64,000 bases of DNA from Microbacterium sp. LWS13-1.2 (GTDB lineage: Bacteria > Actinomycetota > Actinomycetes > Actinomycetales > Microbacteriaceae). Shown piece by piece: positions 1 to 12,100 of this stretch. The translations under genes were made by a program, and so were the position numbers. The stretch spans positions 3,472,001 through 3,536,000 of the forward strand of contig NZ_CP151632.1 of NCBI RefSeq assembly GCF_040144835.1, in the 5' to 3' direction. Numbering within the stretch: the stretch's first letter is position 1; each line of letters begins with the position of its first letter. The notes beneath the pieces were generated by a model. It did no database searches, was not told where the DNA came from, and saw nothing but the letters and a program-made list of their open reading frames with translations.

Positions 1-180
1 CGCGCCTCCGAGGAGTCCCGCGCCCTTGCCGGCGCGCTTGGCGGACTCCGAGAGCTCGGCCTTCGCCAGCTCGAGCTCCTTGCGCATCAGGATCGACAGG
101 TCGCGCGAGACCTCGCCCACGAGGTCGCCCAGCGACGTCTCGGCCGCCTTCTGCTGCGACGGCGTGGGCATGTCGGTCAT
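1..180 (-). CDS. Phage holin-family membrane protein, 3' end outside window
   Basis: The gene runs off the left edge, so only the first 60 residues are visible. They read MTDMPTPSQQK, then GDLVGEVSRDLSILMRKE followed by LELAKAEL and a Gly/Ala-rich turn. This amphipathic stretch leading into glycine-rich membrane segments is typical of the actinobacterial holin superfamily III (Phage_holin_3_6), small housekeeping membrane proteins rather than lysis proteins. The ATG overlaps the stop of the upstream gene (ATGA), so the two are translationally coupled. The transmembrane part lies outside the window, so the family call rests on the N-terminus only. Confidence 0.7.
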   Translation of the reverse strand, partial: MTDMPTPSQQKAAETSLGDLVGEVSRDLSILMRKELELAKAELSESAKRAGKGAGLLGGA

Positions 181-950
181 CGTCGTGCCTCACCGCTGGG
201 CGACCACTCGTTCTGCGCGGTGTCGCCCGCAGTCGACAGCCCCTGCGATCCTGGAGTGGTCGGCATGCTCTCCTGGTCGCCCGCCAGGGCGTCGCCGATC
301 GGGGTGTCGCCGTCTGCGGCGACACCGGTGTCGTTCCAGCCCGTCGTGCCGGCCGTTCCCGCGGGTGCGCCGACGGTGCCGTTTCCTGCGACCATCGGGC
401 GGGCGCCCACCCGGCCCGCGCTGCCGTTCGGCATCCCGCTGTCGCTGCGGGCGTCCGACACGAGCGCCCGGGTGAGGCGACCGGCGACGATGCCCACGCC
501 GAGTGCGATCACCAGGAAGGCCCCGGTGTGGCGGCGGGCGAACCCGCGCACCTCCCGGACCACGTCGGCGGGCTCGCGCTGCTCGAGCCAGTCGGCGGCC
601 CGGCGCGTCTGCTGCCCGATCGTGCGCACCGCGCTGGTCGCGGCGCCTCCGGCTCCTGAGGCCGTGCCGGATGCCAGGCCCTCCAGCTCGTCACCGGTGC
701 TGCGCAGCGCTCCGGCAGCGCGGCGCTGCTGCGTCGAGGCCTGCTCCGACAACTGCGTCCGGGTCTCGTCGAAGAACCCTCGGGCGGCGCGCTTGACGTC
801 GTGGGCGACGCTGCCGGCCTCCTCGCCGGCGACGCCCGCGACGTACTTCGCGCCCGCGTCCACCTCGGCGACCGTGTCGACGGCACGCTCCTTCACGTCT
901 CCCGTCGCCGCGCTCCGACCTGCGGACTGTTCGGTGTCGTATGTCGACAT
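177..950 (-). CDS. Hypothetical single-span membrane protein coupled to holin-like gene
   Basis: This 257-residue protein has a long Ala/Arg/Glu-rich helical N-terminal half (residues 1-135) of coiled-coil or amphipathic character, one hydrophobic segment around residues 140-160 (HTGAFLVIALGVGIVAGRL), and a low-complexity Gly/Ala/Thr tail that is probably disordered. The ATG is preceded by a near-perfect Shine-Dalgarno tract (GGAGGAGGAGGAG on the minus strand), which fixes the start. The stop overlaps the ATG of the holin-like gene. In Microbacteriaceae, proteins of this type commonly sit with holin-family and DUF3618 genes. No enzymatic motif is visible and the function is unknown. Confidence 0.7.
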   Translation of the reverse strand: MSTYDTEQSAGRSAATGDVKERAVDTVAEVDAGAKYVAGVAGEEAGSVAHDVKRAARGFFDETRTQLSEQASTQQRRAAGALRSTGDELEGLASGTASGAGGAATSAVRTIGQQTRRAADWLEQREPADVVREVRGFARRHTGAFLVIALGVGIVAGRLTRALVSDARSDSGMPNGSAGRVGARPMVAGNGTVGAPAGTAGTTGWNDTGVAADGDTPIGDALAGDQESMPTTPGSQGLSTAGDTAQNEWSPSGEARR

Positions 951-1186
951 GCTCCTCCTCCTCCACTTTCACGTGCGGTGTCGGTCCGGCGCTGTGCCGG
1001 GCCTGGGGATCCGCCGTGGGAGAAAACCGTCCGTCATCCGGGGTGGTTGTAGAGAGGGGGTCGAACTCGGCGCGGCGGGAGTGTATTCTTCACCGCTCGC
1101 CGGATCGCGCCGCCGCCGGTTCCGCGGCGTGGGTCGAGGCCATCCGGCCGTTCCGGCTTACCGTGGGAAGCGGAGGTGGGGGCCCC

Positions 1187-1801
1187 ATGGCACGGATCGG
1201 TGGTCGCAACGCGTGGATCGCCGTGCCCGCGGGGATCCTGTGCGGGGCGGTCGTCGGGGCACTCGTGTGGCTGTCTCTGCCGATGCTGCCGGTCACGGTC
1301 GCGTGGGTCGGCGACACGCTGCGCAACGCCACGGCGCCGCAGCCGAGCGCGACGCCCGAGCAGATCCCCGCTCAGACGGCGGCGGACGGCGGGGCCGTCG
1401 ACTGCCGGACGCTGTACGCCGACGATCTCTGGAACGAGCTGACCTGGCGACCCGGCTCGCTCCTCGGCCAGTCACTCGGCCCGCCCCCCACCACGGCGAC
1501 CTCGTTCGCCGACGCGGCGGCCCCCGACGTGCTGGTGACCTGCACCTGGCGGTTCGACGCGGGCGGCATCGTCACGACGCTGTCGAAGGTCGACCCGGAT
1601 GCCGTCTCCATCGCCGAGGCCGCGCTCTCGGGCGACGGGTTCTCGTGCGGTACCGCCGGCGGCGCCACGGTGTGCGCGCGGACGCAGGGCTCGGTGCGCG
1701 AGGAGCACACGCTGCGCGACGGGCTCTGGCTCGTGAGCGTCGAGACGCAGTGGCACCCCGATGACTACGGCGCGCGGCTCGACCGCATCGTGTGGGGCTG
1801 A
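1187..1801 (+). CDS. Hypothetical membrane-anchored exported protein
   Basis: A 204-residue protein with one N-terminal membrane span (about residues 8-30), followed by an extracytoplasmic domain with paired cysteines (VDCRTLYADDL, VTCTWRF, FSCGTAGG, TVCARTQ). The start is chosen because GGAGGTGGGGG lies just upstream of this ATG; an in-frame ATG about 80 codons earlier has no such site. The domain resembles that of the lipoprotein encoded convergently next door: both have a Cys-x-Trp segment, then G-(L/I)-(I/V)-T-T-(I/L), then GYTC/GFSC, a short Gly-Gly-x-x-(R/V)-C segment and similar C-termini. I infer diverged paralogues of unknown function. Confidence 0.75.
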   Translation: MARIGGRNAWIAVPAGILCGAVVGALVWLSLPMLPVTVAWVGDTLRNATAPQPSATPEQIPAQTAADGGAVDCRTLYADDLWNELTWRPGSLLGQSLGPPPTTATSFADAAAPDVLVTCTWRFDAGGIVTTLSKVDPDAVSIAEAALSGDGFSCGTAGGATVCARTQGSVREEHTLRDGLWLVSVETQWHPDDYGARLDRIVWG

Positions 1802-1811
1802 TCCGGCCGCC

Positions 1812-2417
1812 TCAGCCGAAGATGCTCGCGACGACAGCGGCCGTGTAGCCGCTGGGTGCGAGGTTCGAGTAGGTGGTGTCGATGAGGATGTCGTCGCGCC
1901 AGAACAGCGTGCGCCCGTCGGTCACCGGGTACGTCTCGTTCTGCCAGGTCTTCTCGCAGCGCGTGCCGCCGTCGGGGGTGTAGCAGGTGTAGCCCTCGTC
2001 GGTCACGAGCTTGTTGAGCATGTCGAGGGCGGGGCCGCGCGACATGTAGGTGATGGTCGTGATCAGCCCCGTGGTGTCCGTGGCCGGGTCGCGCCATACG
2101 CACACGAGGCCGCCGTCGGGCTGTACGCCCGACGACCCGAAGGCCGGGTCGTTGAGCGGGATGCCTTCGAGCTGCGCGAGCACGTCGGCGGTGAGGATCG
2201 CGCGGCAGTCGTCGGGGATGTCGGCGAGCGGCGTCGCCGACGGCGTCGGGGTCGGCGTCACGGACGCGTCCCTCGTGGGGGTGGGCGAGTAGGTGAAGCC
2301 GTCGCCGGAGGGTGCGTCGTCGGGTGCGCACGCCGTCAGCACGGCGAGCGCGAGGAGGACGGATGCCGCGACCGCCGCGCGCCGGCCGTGGCGAGGGGTT
2401 CGCGCAGGTGTTGCCAT
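1812..2417 (-). CDS. Putative lipoprotein, paralogue of the neighbouring exported protein
   Basis: A 201-residue protein with a basic N-terminus, a hydrophobic segment and a lipobox (LAVLTAC), so it should be lipidated and held on the outer face of the membrane. A Pro/Thr-rich spacer follows, then a domain with four cysteines (DDCRAIL, LVCVWRD, GYTCYTPDG, GTRCEKT). A longer reading frame exists upstream, but this ATG gives a proper signal peptide and has TACCCT six nt before it, as expected for a leaderless start. It converges on the preceding gene with only 10 nt between the stops and shares its domain pattern. Confidence 0.75.
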   Translation of the reverse strand: MATPARTPRHGRRAAVAASVLLALAVLTACAPDDAPSGDGFTYSPTPTRDASVTPTPTPSATPLADIPDDCRAILTADVLAQLEGIPLNDPAFGSSGVQPDGGLVCVWRDPATDTTGLITTITYMSRGPALDMLNKLVTDEGYTCYTPDGGTRCEKTWQNETYPVTDGRTLFWRDDILIDTTYSNLAPSGYTAAVVASIFG

Positions 2418-2423
2418 TGGCCC

Positions 2424-2429
2424 AGGGTA
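2424..2429 (-). promoter_or_regulatory. Candidate -10 hexamer TACCCT, leaderless start
   Basis: TACCCT on the minus strand is followed by six nt and then the ATG of the lipoprotein gene. The -35 region is poor. The spacing places transcription start at or next to the start codon, as for several other genes in this window. Confidence 0.4.
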
Positions 2430-2556
2430 GTGGCGCCGCGCGGCGGCGGTCGCCGCGACGCGGGAGCGCATTCCTCCGGCACGCCTCCGCGGCATGCGCG
2501 GGCCCGCGGGCTACTCTGCCACTGCGGGGATTGGCCCTGCGTGAGGAGTGCCTGCG

Positions 2557-3540
2557 ATGAGTGACCCCAAGTCGTCTTACGGCGAGCCCGTCGAAGAGCC
2601 CAACGGCGTCGACGACGTCGTCGGTCGCGCGAACGAAGGCCTCGCCGACGCAGAGGCCGCCCGCCGCGATGCGGTCGACGCCGACAGCTCCACCGCAGCC
2701 GCATCCACGCCCGCGGATGCGTCCGACGCGAGTGCTCCGGCCGTCGCCGACGAGCCCGCCGTCGCCCCGGCCGACGAGGCCGTGGCCCCCGCCACCGCGA
2801 CCCCGGCGGACGCGGAGCCCGACCCGTGGGCATCGCCGGAGGCGGCATCCCTCGACTACTCCTCCACGGCGGCACCCGTTGCCGACGACGCGCCGACCGT
2901 TGTCGCCGCGCCCGTCGTCACTCCGAGCGAGCCCGTCGTCGCCGAGCCGACGGTCGTCGCCGCCGCGGCTCCGCAGCCCATCTTCGTCCAGGCGCCGGAA
3001 GCGCCGCGACCGCGCGGCAACCGCGCGGCGGCCGGTGCCATCGGCCTCCTCGCCGCCATCGCGTTCGCCGTGCTGTACCTCGCCGTCTGGCTCGGCGTCG
3101 ACGCGATCGAGGGCGACCTGACCGGCGAGAACGTCGGCACGACGGTCGTCGGTGCCCTGGGCACCTGGTCGCTGTGGGTGCCGGTCGTGGTCTTCTTCTT
3201 CGCCTTCTGGGTGCTGGGCGCGATCATCAACCGCGGTCGGTGGGGCGCCTGGGTGGTCTTCGGCATCCTGGTCGGCATCGCCGCGTACGGCGGCCACATC
3301 CTCGGCGCGCTCTTCCAGGCGCCGTTCTGGGAGCTCACGGCGACCGAGGGCGGCGACCTCGCCGAGGCCGAGCTGCTCACGCCGCTGGCGATCGCCGCGT
3401 TCGTCATCGGGCGCGAGCTGACCATCTGGTTCGGCGCCTGGGCGGCTTCGCGCGCGAAGCGCGTGACCGAGCTCAACATCGAGGCGCAGCGGGAGTACGA
3501 GCGCACGCTCGAGGCCGGGCCGCAGCTCGTCCGCGCGTAG
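2557..3540 (+). CDS. Hypothetical membrane protein with long Ala/Pro/Glu-rich N-terminus
   Basis: A 327-residue protein. The first ~150 residues are acidic and rich in Ala, Pro, Val and Asp and are probably disordered and cytoplasmic. The second half carries four hydrophobic segments (starting near AAAGAIGLLAAIAFAV, LWVPVVVFFFAFWVLGA, WGAWVVFGILVGIAA and LTPLAIAAFVIGRE) and ends in a short basic helix. GAGGAG eight nt upstream supports this ATG over an in-frame GTG three codons earlier. No catalytic motif is visible; function unknown. Confidence 0.75.
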   Translation: MSDPKSSYGEPVEEPNGVDDVVGRANEGLADAEAARRDAVDADSSTAAASTPADASDASAPAVADEPAVAPADEAVAPATATPADAEPDPWASPEAASLDYSSTAAPVADDAPTVVAAPVVTPSEPVVAEPTVVAAAAPQPIFVQAPEAPRPRGNRAAAGAIGLLAAIAFAVLYLAVWLGVDAIEGDLTGENVGTTVVGALGTWSLWVPVVVFFFAFWVLGAIINRGRWGAWVVFGILVGIAAYGGHILGALFQAPFWELTATEGGDLAEAELLTPLAIAAFVIGRELTIWFGAWAASRAKRVTELNIEAQREYERTLEAGPQLVRA

Positions 3541-3572
3541 CCGCACCCCCTCCGCCGCGGGAGCCGCCGACG

Positions 3573-3578
3573 TAGGCT
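3573..3578 (+). promoter_or_regulatory. Candidate -10 hexamer TAGGCT, leaderless start
   Basis: TAGGCT is followed by GGCGGC and then the ATG of the next gene, a six-nt gap. The same hexamer and gap precede truA. There is no Shine-Dalgarno sequence, which fits a leaderless transcript. Confidence 0.45.
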
Positions 3579-3584
3579 GGCGGC

Positions 3585-4112
3585 ATGGCCGGTGACGGGG
3601 AAGGCGCGGCGTCGGCGGGTCCGGTGCGGCCGCCGATCGCCCTGGCCTTCGCCACGGTCGGCTTCATCGCGCTCACCATCTTCGGGCTCGGCATCACGAG
3701 CCTCGTCCTCGCCGAGGACGTCATCGCGACGCCCGGCCTCGGGCAGATCCCGGGGGCCGCGGGCGTCGTGTGCGCGACGCTCGCGTTCGCGGGCGGGCTG
3801 TGGGCGGCGATCGCTCGCGCGGACAGCCCGTCGTCGCGCACGAGCGCCGGGTCGCCGCATCCGTCCTACTGGGGTGCCGCGTGGACCACCGCGGCGGCGT
3901 TCCTCGCGTACATCGGGGGCGTGTGGTTCGCGGCCCTGTTCACCGGGGCGGACCTGGGGGTCGCGACGGCGGTCGCGGGGCGCCTGGCGACGTCGTGGTT
4001 CGGGGTGTCGGTGGCGGCTGCCGCATTCGTGTCGGCGTGGGCGGGCATCGCGCTCGTTCGCACACGCGCGCACCGTCCGCGGTGGCCCTGGGAGGACGAG
4101 TTCGACGAGTGA
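3585..4112 (+). CDS. Hypothetical four-span membrane protein (DUF6121-like)
   Basis: A 175-residue polytopic protein with four hydrophobic segments (approximately residues 16-42, 56-76, 95-120 and 130-160) and a short acidic C-terminus ending WEDEFDE. Size and topology resemble small conserved membrane proteins of Microbacteriaceae annotated as DUF6121, but that assignment is from memory of the pattern and is tentative. There is no Shine-Dalgarno sequence; the upstream TAGGCT supports leaderless initiation. Function unknown. Confidence 0.7.
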   Translation: MAGDGEGAASAGPVRPPIALAFATVGFIALTIFGLGITSLVLAEDVIATPGLGQIPGAAGVVCATLAFAGGLWAAIARADSPSSRTSAGSPHPSYWGAAWTTAAAFLAYIGGVWFAALFTGADLGVATAVAGRLATSWFGVSVAAAAFVSAWAGIALVRTRAHRPRWPWEDEFDE

Positions 4113-4171
4113 TCCGGATGTCCGCGCGGCCGGGAACCGCGGGAATCCGGGCGAAAACACATGCCGGGTAC

Positions 4172-4177
4172 TAGCGT
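4172..4177 (+). promoter_or_regulatory. Candidate -10 hexamer TAGCGT before a GTG start
   Basis: TAGCGT lies seven nt before an in-frame GTG. This spacing is the main reason for preferring that GTG over the ATG 24 nt upstream, which overlaps the -10 region itself. Confidence 0.35.
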
Positions 4178-4184
4178 TGACCGG

Positions 4185-4853
4185 GTGGAGCGGTCGCTCG
4201 AGACCCAGGTCAGCCAGGCGGTGGACGCCTGGCTCGCCTGGCTGCCGCGGTGGGAGCCTGCGACGCACCGCGGCCGGACCGCTCCGTGCCGGCGCTGCTT
4301 CGGGTCGCCGGTGCTGTCCGCGGCGGGGCTCGGAGCCGACGTCCCGCACGGCGTGCAGCACGGGCTCTCCACGCGGATCAAGACCATCGTCGACCGCTCG
4401 GTGGCCGAGTACACGGCACTGAACCTCCCGATGCTGCAGACGGAGCTCGACCAGCAGGCGGCCCGCAACCGTGCGCGCAGCTATCGGCCGGGCGAGGGGC
4501 TGGACCCCGAATTCGAAGGGCTGCCGCTGGATCCTGAGCCGGTGCCCGGTGCGCCGTTCCTCTTCACGATCGCAGGTCTCGCCGAAGAGGCCGACGCGCA
4601 CGTTCCGGACCTGCCGCCGCTGACCGAGGAGGCCAAGGCCGCGCTCCGCCAGGAGGTCGGCCTCGCGGACGACTACGCCAACATGGTCGGCCGCGAGGTG
4701 TGCACCATCCTGCTGCACCATCGCCTGCGCATCCAGGCCGCGGTCGGCGAGTTCGTCGAGCCCCAGATCGAGGCGATGCTCGCGGATCTCACGAAGTCGC
4801 TCGACGCGCCGTTCGACCCGCACGACCCCGGCGAAGCCCCGCGCCTGGAGTGA
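4185..4853 (+). CDS. Hypothetical soluble protein with an N-terminal CxxC
   Basis: A 222-residue protein (230 if the upstream ATG at 4161 is used) without a signal peptide or membrane segment. A Trp-rich N-terminus (AWLAWLPRWEP) is followed by CRRC, a possible half zinc site, and the rest is mostly acidic and helical. It lies just upstream of the Ser/Thr kinase operon on the same strand, but about 160 nt with its own AT-richer patch separates them, so co-transcription is unproven. I do not recognise the family. Confidence 0.65.
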   Translation: MERSLETQVSQAVDAWLAWLPRWEPATHRGRTAPCRRCFGSPVLSAAGLGADVPHGVQHGLSTRIKTIVDRSVAEYTALNLPMLQTELDQQAARNRARSYRPGEGLDPEFEGLPLDPEPVPGAPFLFTIAGLAEEADAHVPDLPPLTEEAKAALRQEVGLADDYANMVGREVCTILLHHRLRIQAAVGEFVEPQIEAMLADLTKSLDAPFDPHDPGEAPRLE

Positions 4854-5013
4854 CTCGCGCCGGCCGGGCACAGCAGGTCGGAGACGGGCCTCGAGAATTG
4901 CACAGCCGGCGCGGGCCGGCGCGGGTTCTCAGAAGTGATTTTGTTAGCATGGCCAGGTTTGTTGCCGTCACGACGGCACGGGTCGTGTCAAGGTAGCGGA
5001 CTGCGGGGGAGGT

Positions 5014-6158
<1,145 letters not shown>

Positions 6159-6159
<1 letters not shown>

Positions 6160-9100
6160 TGCGCCGCGGCACGGTCACCGGCCTCGTCGCCGCCGGCGCG
6201 GTGGCGGCCGCGGTGATCGGGGTCAGCATCGTGTGGCCGGGCCTGGACGCCCAGGAGACACCCGACGTGGACACGGCGGTGTGGGCGCTGCAGACCGGCG
6301 ACGGCAGGCGCTATGCACGGGTGAACACCTCGGTCGGCGAGCTCGACACCGTCCGCAGCATCAGCAATCCCGATCAGGTGGTGCAGACGGGGGATGCCGC
6401 GTACCTGTTCAGCGACAGCTACAGCACGCTCACCCGCATCGACGCGGCGATGCCGGAGGACCTCGACGAGGAGGCGCTGCAGACGTCGCAGAAGACGCCG
6501 CCCGGCACCACCGAGGTCGTCACCGCGGGTGACTACGTGGCGTATCTCACTGACTCGGGCGCCGTGTTCGCCGGGCGGCTCTCCAGCGGCTCGGCATCCC
6601 AGCTCGACCCGTTCCGCACCGACGACGAGGACACGCCGCAGTACACCGCCGAGGCGATCGCGGTCGACGCCCGGGGCGTGTTGTTCGCGTACTCGCGCGC
6701 CGACGGCTCGGTGCTGCGCTACGACGTCCGCGACGGCCAGGTGCGCGACCGCGACACCCTCGACGCCGATGGGCTCGCCGCGCCGGCGATCACCGCCGCG
6801 CGAGACACGTGGGCCGTCGTCGACACCGAGGACGGCGATGTCTGGCTGCGGGGCCAGGACGGCCCGGTCCGGACGCCGACGACCGGCACCGTGGTCGTCG
6901 GCGCGCCCGATGCGGGCGGCACCGACGTCTACCTCGCCGACGACACCGCGCTCGTGCGCGTGCCGGCCGACGGCTCCAGCATGGCGACCGAGGTCGGCGG
7001 CGGCACCGGCACGGTGCTCGGAACCCCGGCGCAGCCGGTCACGCACGACGGCGAGACCTACGCCGCCTGGCTGGGCACGGGCGACGCGGGCGGGCTGCTG
7101 TGGCGCTCGAACGGCGCGACGGTCGTCCTCGACTACGGCGCCGAGGCGATGGGCGACCAGGTCCGCCCGGTCTTCGTCGCGAGCGACTCCGCCGTGATCC
7201 TCAACGACACGCGGTCGGGATGGGCGTGGTCGGTGCCCGACGGCGCCCTCATCGCCTCGAGTCAGGACTGGAGCCTCGACGACCGCACCGACCCCGACGC
7301 GGTGCCGAGCGGCGAGCAGCTGCAGGTCGTGCTCGACCCGAAGCCCCCGATCGCCGAGCCGGACGCCTTCGGCGTGCGCTCCGGGGCGCTCGCCTCGCTG
7401 CCGGTGCTGATGAACGACCACGACCCGAACGAGGACGTGCTCACGATCGACCCCGCGTCGGTCACGGGCCTCGATCCCGCCTTCGGCGCCGTGACGGTGA
7501 CCGACGACGACCAGCGCCTCGCGGTGCGCGTGCAGCCCGGCGCGACGGGCTCGGCCACCTTCTCGTACGCCGTCACCGACGGCACGACCGAGAACGGCCT
7601 GATGTCGGAGTCGACGACCGTCACCGTCACCGTGGCGGATGCCGCAGCCGAGTCGGCGCCGGAGTGGTGCGGCGTCGAGCGCTGCCTCGTCGAGTGGCCG
7701 CAGCCGGAGGTCGCGCGCGGTGGCACGGTGACCGTGCCGGTGCTCCCCGGCTGGGTGGACCCGGAGGGCGACCCGCTGCTGCTGCTGTCGGTCGAGAACG
7801 TGACGGGGACCGGAAGCGTCGCCTCGACACCGGGCGGCGACGTCGTCTACCAGCACAGCGACACCGGTGACGGGGGCGAGCAGCTCATCGAGCTCGCGGT
7901 CACCGTCGCCGACACCCAGGGGCAGACGGCGGTGAAGTCGCTCACCGTGAAGGTGTCGCCGCAGCCGCAGCTGGCCGCCCAGTCGTTCGCCGTCACCGAC
8001 ACGGTGGCATCGGGCATGACCATCGACGTCGCAGACCACGTCACCGGCACGGCGGGAACGCTCTCGCTCGAGTCGGTGCGCGTACTCGACGACGCCGCAG
8101 CGACGGCGACCGTGGTCGGCGGCTCGACGTCGTTCGACTTCACGGCGCAGAACCCCGGCACGTTCCGCGTCGACTTCACGGTGACGGACGGCGTCAGCGA
8201 GGCGGCCGGCACGGCCCGGATCACCCTGCTGCCCGCCGATGCGCCCGCCCAACTCTCGACCTCGCCGGTGGTGGCGTTCGTGCACCCCCAGCAGGACGCC
8301 ACGCTCGAGGTCTTCGACGCGGTCTCGAACCCGACGCGCCGCGTGCTGCTGCTGAGCGACGTCACCGCGCGAGCCGACGACGGCGCCACCCTGTCGGTCG
8401 ACGCCGTGGGCCAGAACCACCTGCGGGTGTCGGGCACGACGGCGGACGGCGCCGCCGGCCGGCTGGGCACGGTCTCGTACGTCGTGAGCGACGGCACCGA
8501 GGACACCGGCGCGAGCGTCCAGGGCGAGGCCACGGTGTACCTGCTGCCTCCGGCGCCCGAGCTCGCGCCGATCGCCGTCGACGACACCGTGGTGGTGCGC
8601 GCCGGCGCGCAGATCGACATCCCGGTGCTCGACAACGACATCGCGCCGTCGGGCGGGCTGCCCACCCTCAACCCCGCGTCCGTGCGGTCCTCGTCCGATG
8701 GGGCGCTGGCCTTCGCATCGGGCGACCTGCTGCGCTACCTGGCGCCCGGCGAGCCCGGCGAGTACGGCATCGAGTACTCGGTGTTCACCACCGGTGCGCC
8801 GGCGCTCGCCGACACCGCGGCGGTGCGGGTGCGGGTCATCGACGCCGACGCCAACCGCGCACCGACGGCCGACACGCTCGAGGGCCGCGTGCTGAGCGGC
8901 CAGTCCGCGCTCATCGAGTTCGACGGCTTCGGGATGGATCCCGACGGCGACGTCGTGACGCTGGACCGCATCGTCGCCCAGCCCGAGCGCGGAGCCGCCA
9001 CGATCACGGCCGACGGCGCGTCGATCATGTACACGAGCGTCCCGGGTGACAGCGGGCAGGTGTCGTTCCGCTACCGCGTCGTCGACGCGTTCGGCGAGAC

Positions 9101-12100
9101 CGCCGAGGGCACCGTGCGGGTCGGCGTGCTGGACAGCGAGGCCAACCCGAGCCCGGTCACCTTCACCGACTACGTGCAGGTGCAGGCGGGCGACGGCAAC
9201 ACGATCCGCGTGAGCCCGCTCTCGAACGACGTCGATCCGACGATGGGCGAGCTGCGCGTGACCGACATCCGTCCCGACGTGCCGGCGACCCTCATCGACG
9301 GCAGCGACAATCCGGAGTACGAGCGTCTCGGCGACCAGATCGTCGCCGTCGACGACGCGACGGTCCGCATCGCGGCGGGCGACGAGCCGGCGACGATGTC
9401 CTTCCTCTACGACGTGGAGTCCTCGTCGGGCAACACGGGGCGCGGCCTCATCGTGGTGCGGGTGGTGCGCGAGAGCGTGCCGGACTACCCGGTCGTCGCC
9501 GACACCAGCCTCACCGTCGAGAGCCGCGAGGACTTCCCGCGGGGCGTCGACGTGCTGGCGGGCAAGGTCACGTGGTCGGGCGGCGACGCCGGCGACCTCG
9601 AGCTCTCGCTGTGGGGCGACCCGCAGGGGGTGGCGGTGCAGGGCTCGCGCCTGCGCGGCGCGCTCCCCGAGACCACGCAGCTCATCCCCTTCGCCGTGAC
9701 CGGCGAGAGCGCTGCCGGTGAGGTCACGTCGTACGGGTTCCTCCGCGTGCCGGGTGACGACGACCTTGCGCTGACTCTCCGCGCAGGCGCGGCATCCCCC
9801 GAAGTCACCGAGCTCGAGTCGGGGACCTTCGACATGGCGAGCCTCGTCGCACGCCCACGCGGTGCGCTCATCGAGATCGGCGACGACGTCCGGGCATCCG
9901 GAGCCCGTGCGGAGGCCGCGTGCGCGATCGATTCGGGCACGGTCATCCGCTACGACGCCGGAGCGGGCGCACCGTGGGTGGACGCGTGCCAGGTGCCGGT
10001 GCGGCTGTCGGGCGACGAGGAGTGGACTCTCCTCTCGGTGCCGATCGTGGTGCACCCGCGCGATCCGCAGCCCGAGCTGCGTCCCGGCTCCATCACGGTC
10101 GGTCCCGGCGAGACCGCGTCGTTCGACCTCAAGAACATGACCACATGGCAGCTGCGCGAGGACTGGGACGGCATCGTGTACGCGACCGAGCACTCGGGCA
10201 CCGCGTTCCAGGTGACGCAGGAGGGCTCCACCGTGACCGTGACCGGCGCCGATCGCGCCGTCCAGGGGTCGGAGGAGGCCGTCCTGGTGTCGGTCACGAG
10301 CCACCCCTCGGTGACGCCCGCGCGCCTCATCCTCCGCGTCGGCGCCGCGCCGTCGACGCTGCCGCAGGGCGGCTCCGTCGTGCAGCAGTGCTCGCAGGCG
10401 TCCGGCTCGTCGTGCACCATCCCGGTCATCGGCGCGGGCGGCGAGGTCAATCCGCTGCCGCGCACCCCGCTCGAGGTCGTCGATGTGCGGCCGACGGGAT
10501 CGTGCGCAGGCGTGGGATTCCAGGTCGCGTCGGCGACGTCGATCACGGCGACGTGGACGACGGATGCCCCGGGGGCGACGTGCACCGCCACATTCTCGGT
10601 CCGCGACGCCCAGGGCCGGGTCACGAACGCCGAGCGCGACGGGCGCGTGCTGCTGGATCTTCTGGGATACCCCAAGTCGCCCGCGAGCATCAGCCAGGCG
10701 TCCTACGCCGACGGCACCGTGACGCTCAGGGTCGACCCGGGACAGGCACGCGCGGCGTATCCGGCGCTCTCCGGCTTCGTCATCCGCTCGGGTGGCCAGG
10801 AGGTCGCGCGGTGCGCCGCGGACGGCGTCTGCCCGCCCGTCGCAGCCCCCAACGGCGAGCAGCGCACCTACGAGGCGTGGGCGGTAAACGCGGTGGGCGA
10901 GTCGAAGGGGAGCGTCCGCACCCTGGCCTGGGCGTACGACGCGCCGCTCGCGCCGACGAGCGTGACGGCCGCCCCCGTCGTCACCGGCGACGGCGCCGGC
11001 GGGATCGTGTCGCTCGTGATCGACGGCATCGAGGTGGGTGAGACGGGAAGCCTCGAGATCTCGAGCCCCGTCGGCGAGGTGGTGCGCGTGCCGGTCAACG
11101 GCAACCGGACGAGCGTCGAGGTGCCCTGGTACCGCGTGGGCAGCAACACCGCCTCGCTGATCACCGTGACGCCCTACTCCCGCTTCGACCTGCCGCCGGG
11201 GCTCGGCGGCAGCGCATCGGGCGCCGCCGCGACCGTGCAGGCCAACGGCATCGGCAGTCCGCTGTCGCCGCAGCTGACGCTCAGTGCGGTGTCGAACGGC
11301 GACGGCACCGCCACCGTCACGGCGCGTGGGTCGGCCGTGGTCAACGGCGACGGATCGGGCCTGCGCTACGGAATCGTGCAGGACGGTGACCGCTGCAGGG
11401 TCATCGACGGCGGCGAGACGGCCACCTTCCCCGGGCTGGAGGACGGCGAGGAGTACGCGTTCCGGATGTGCGTCGAGTCGTGGTGGGACGACGAGTCCTT
11501 CGGCCGCGTCGAGACGACCGCGACCGTCCGCGCCCAGCAGTCGGGCAGGGCGCCGCAGGGCTGGACGTTCGCCGTTGACGGCAGGCCGAACGTGCAGGAG
11601 CAACGCGCCGACTGGGTGATCCGCGAGAACCCCACCACGACCGAGCGGCTTCCGAACCGCAACCGCGCCGAGTTCCAGGGATGGGGCCCCGGCAGCACGG
11701 TGTTCGGCCAGGATCCCGGCATCCAGGTGCGATACGTCCACGAGTTCTGGGGCACGGCGACCACGTGGTCGACCGTGACCCCGCGCGCCGGCAGCGCCCC
11801 GTACCAGGTGCAGGCGAACTGGACCGTCACATCGTGCGTCGGCGGGAGCCCGCTCGCCTACCGCGGCCAGTCGTCGAACGCCCCGAACGGCTCGTCAGCC
11901 GTCTTCGCCTTCGGGAACTCCCAACTGCGCTACTACGACGAGGACGAAAGGCTGCTCCCGCACACGGTCGACACGTGGGACGTGCCCATCGGCGCGAAGC
12001 GGGTCGAAGGCATCTCCGTGACGGTGAACTGGGACGCCCAGGGCTGGGGGCTGGCCCCCGCGAGCACCGAGTTCTCGGCGGCGTGCCAGCCGAACAACGG

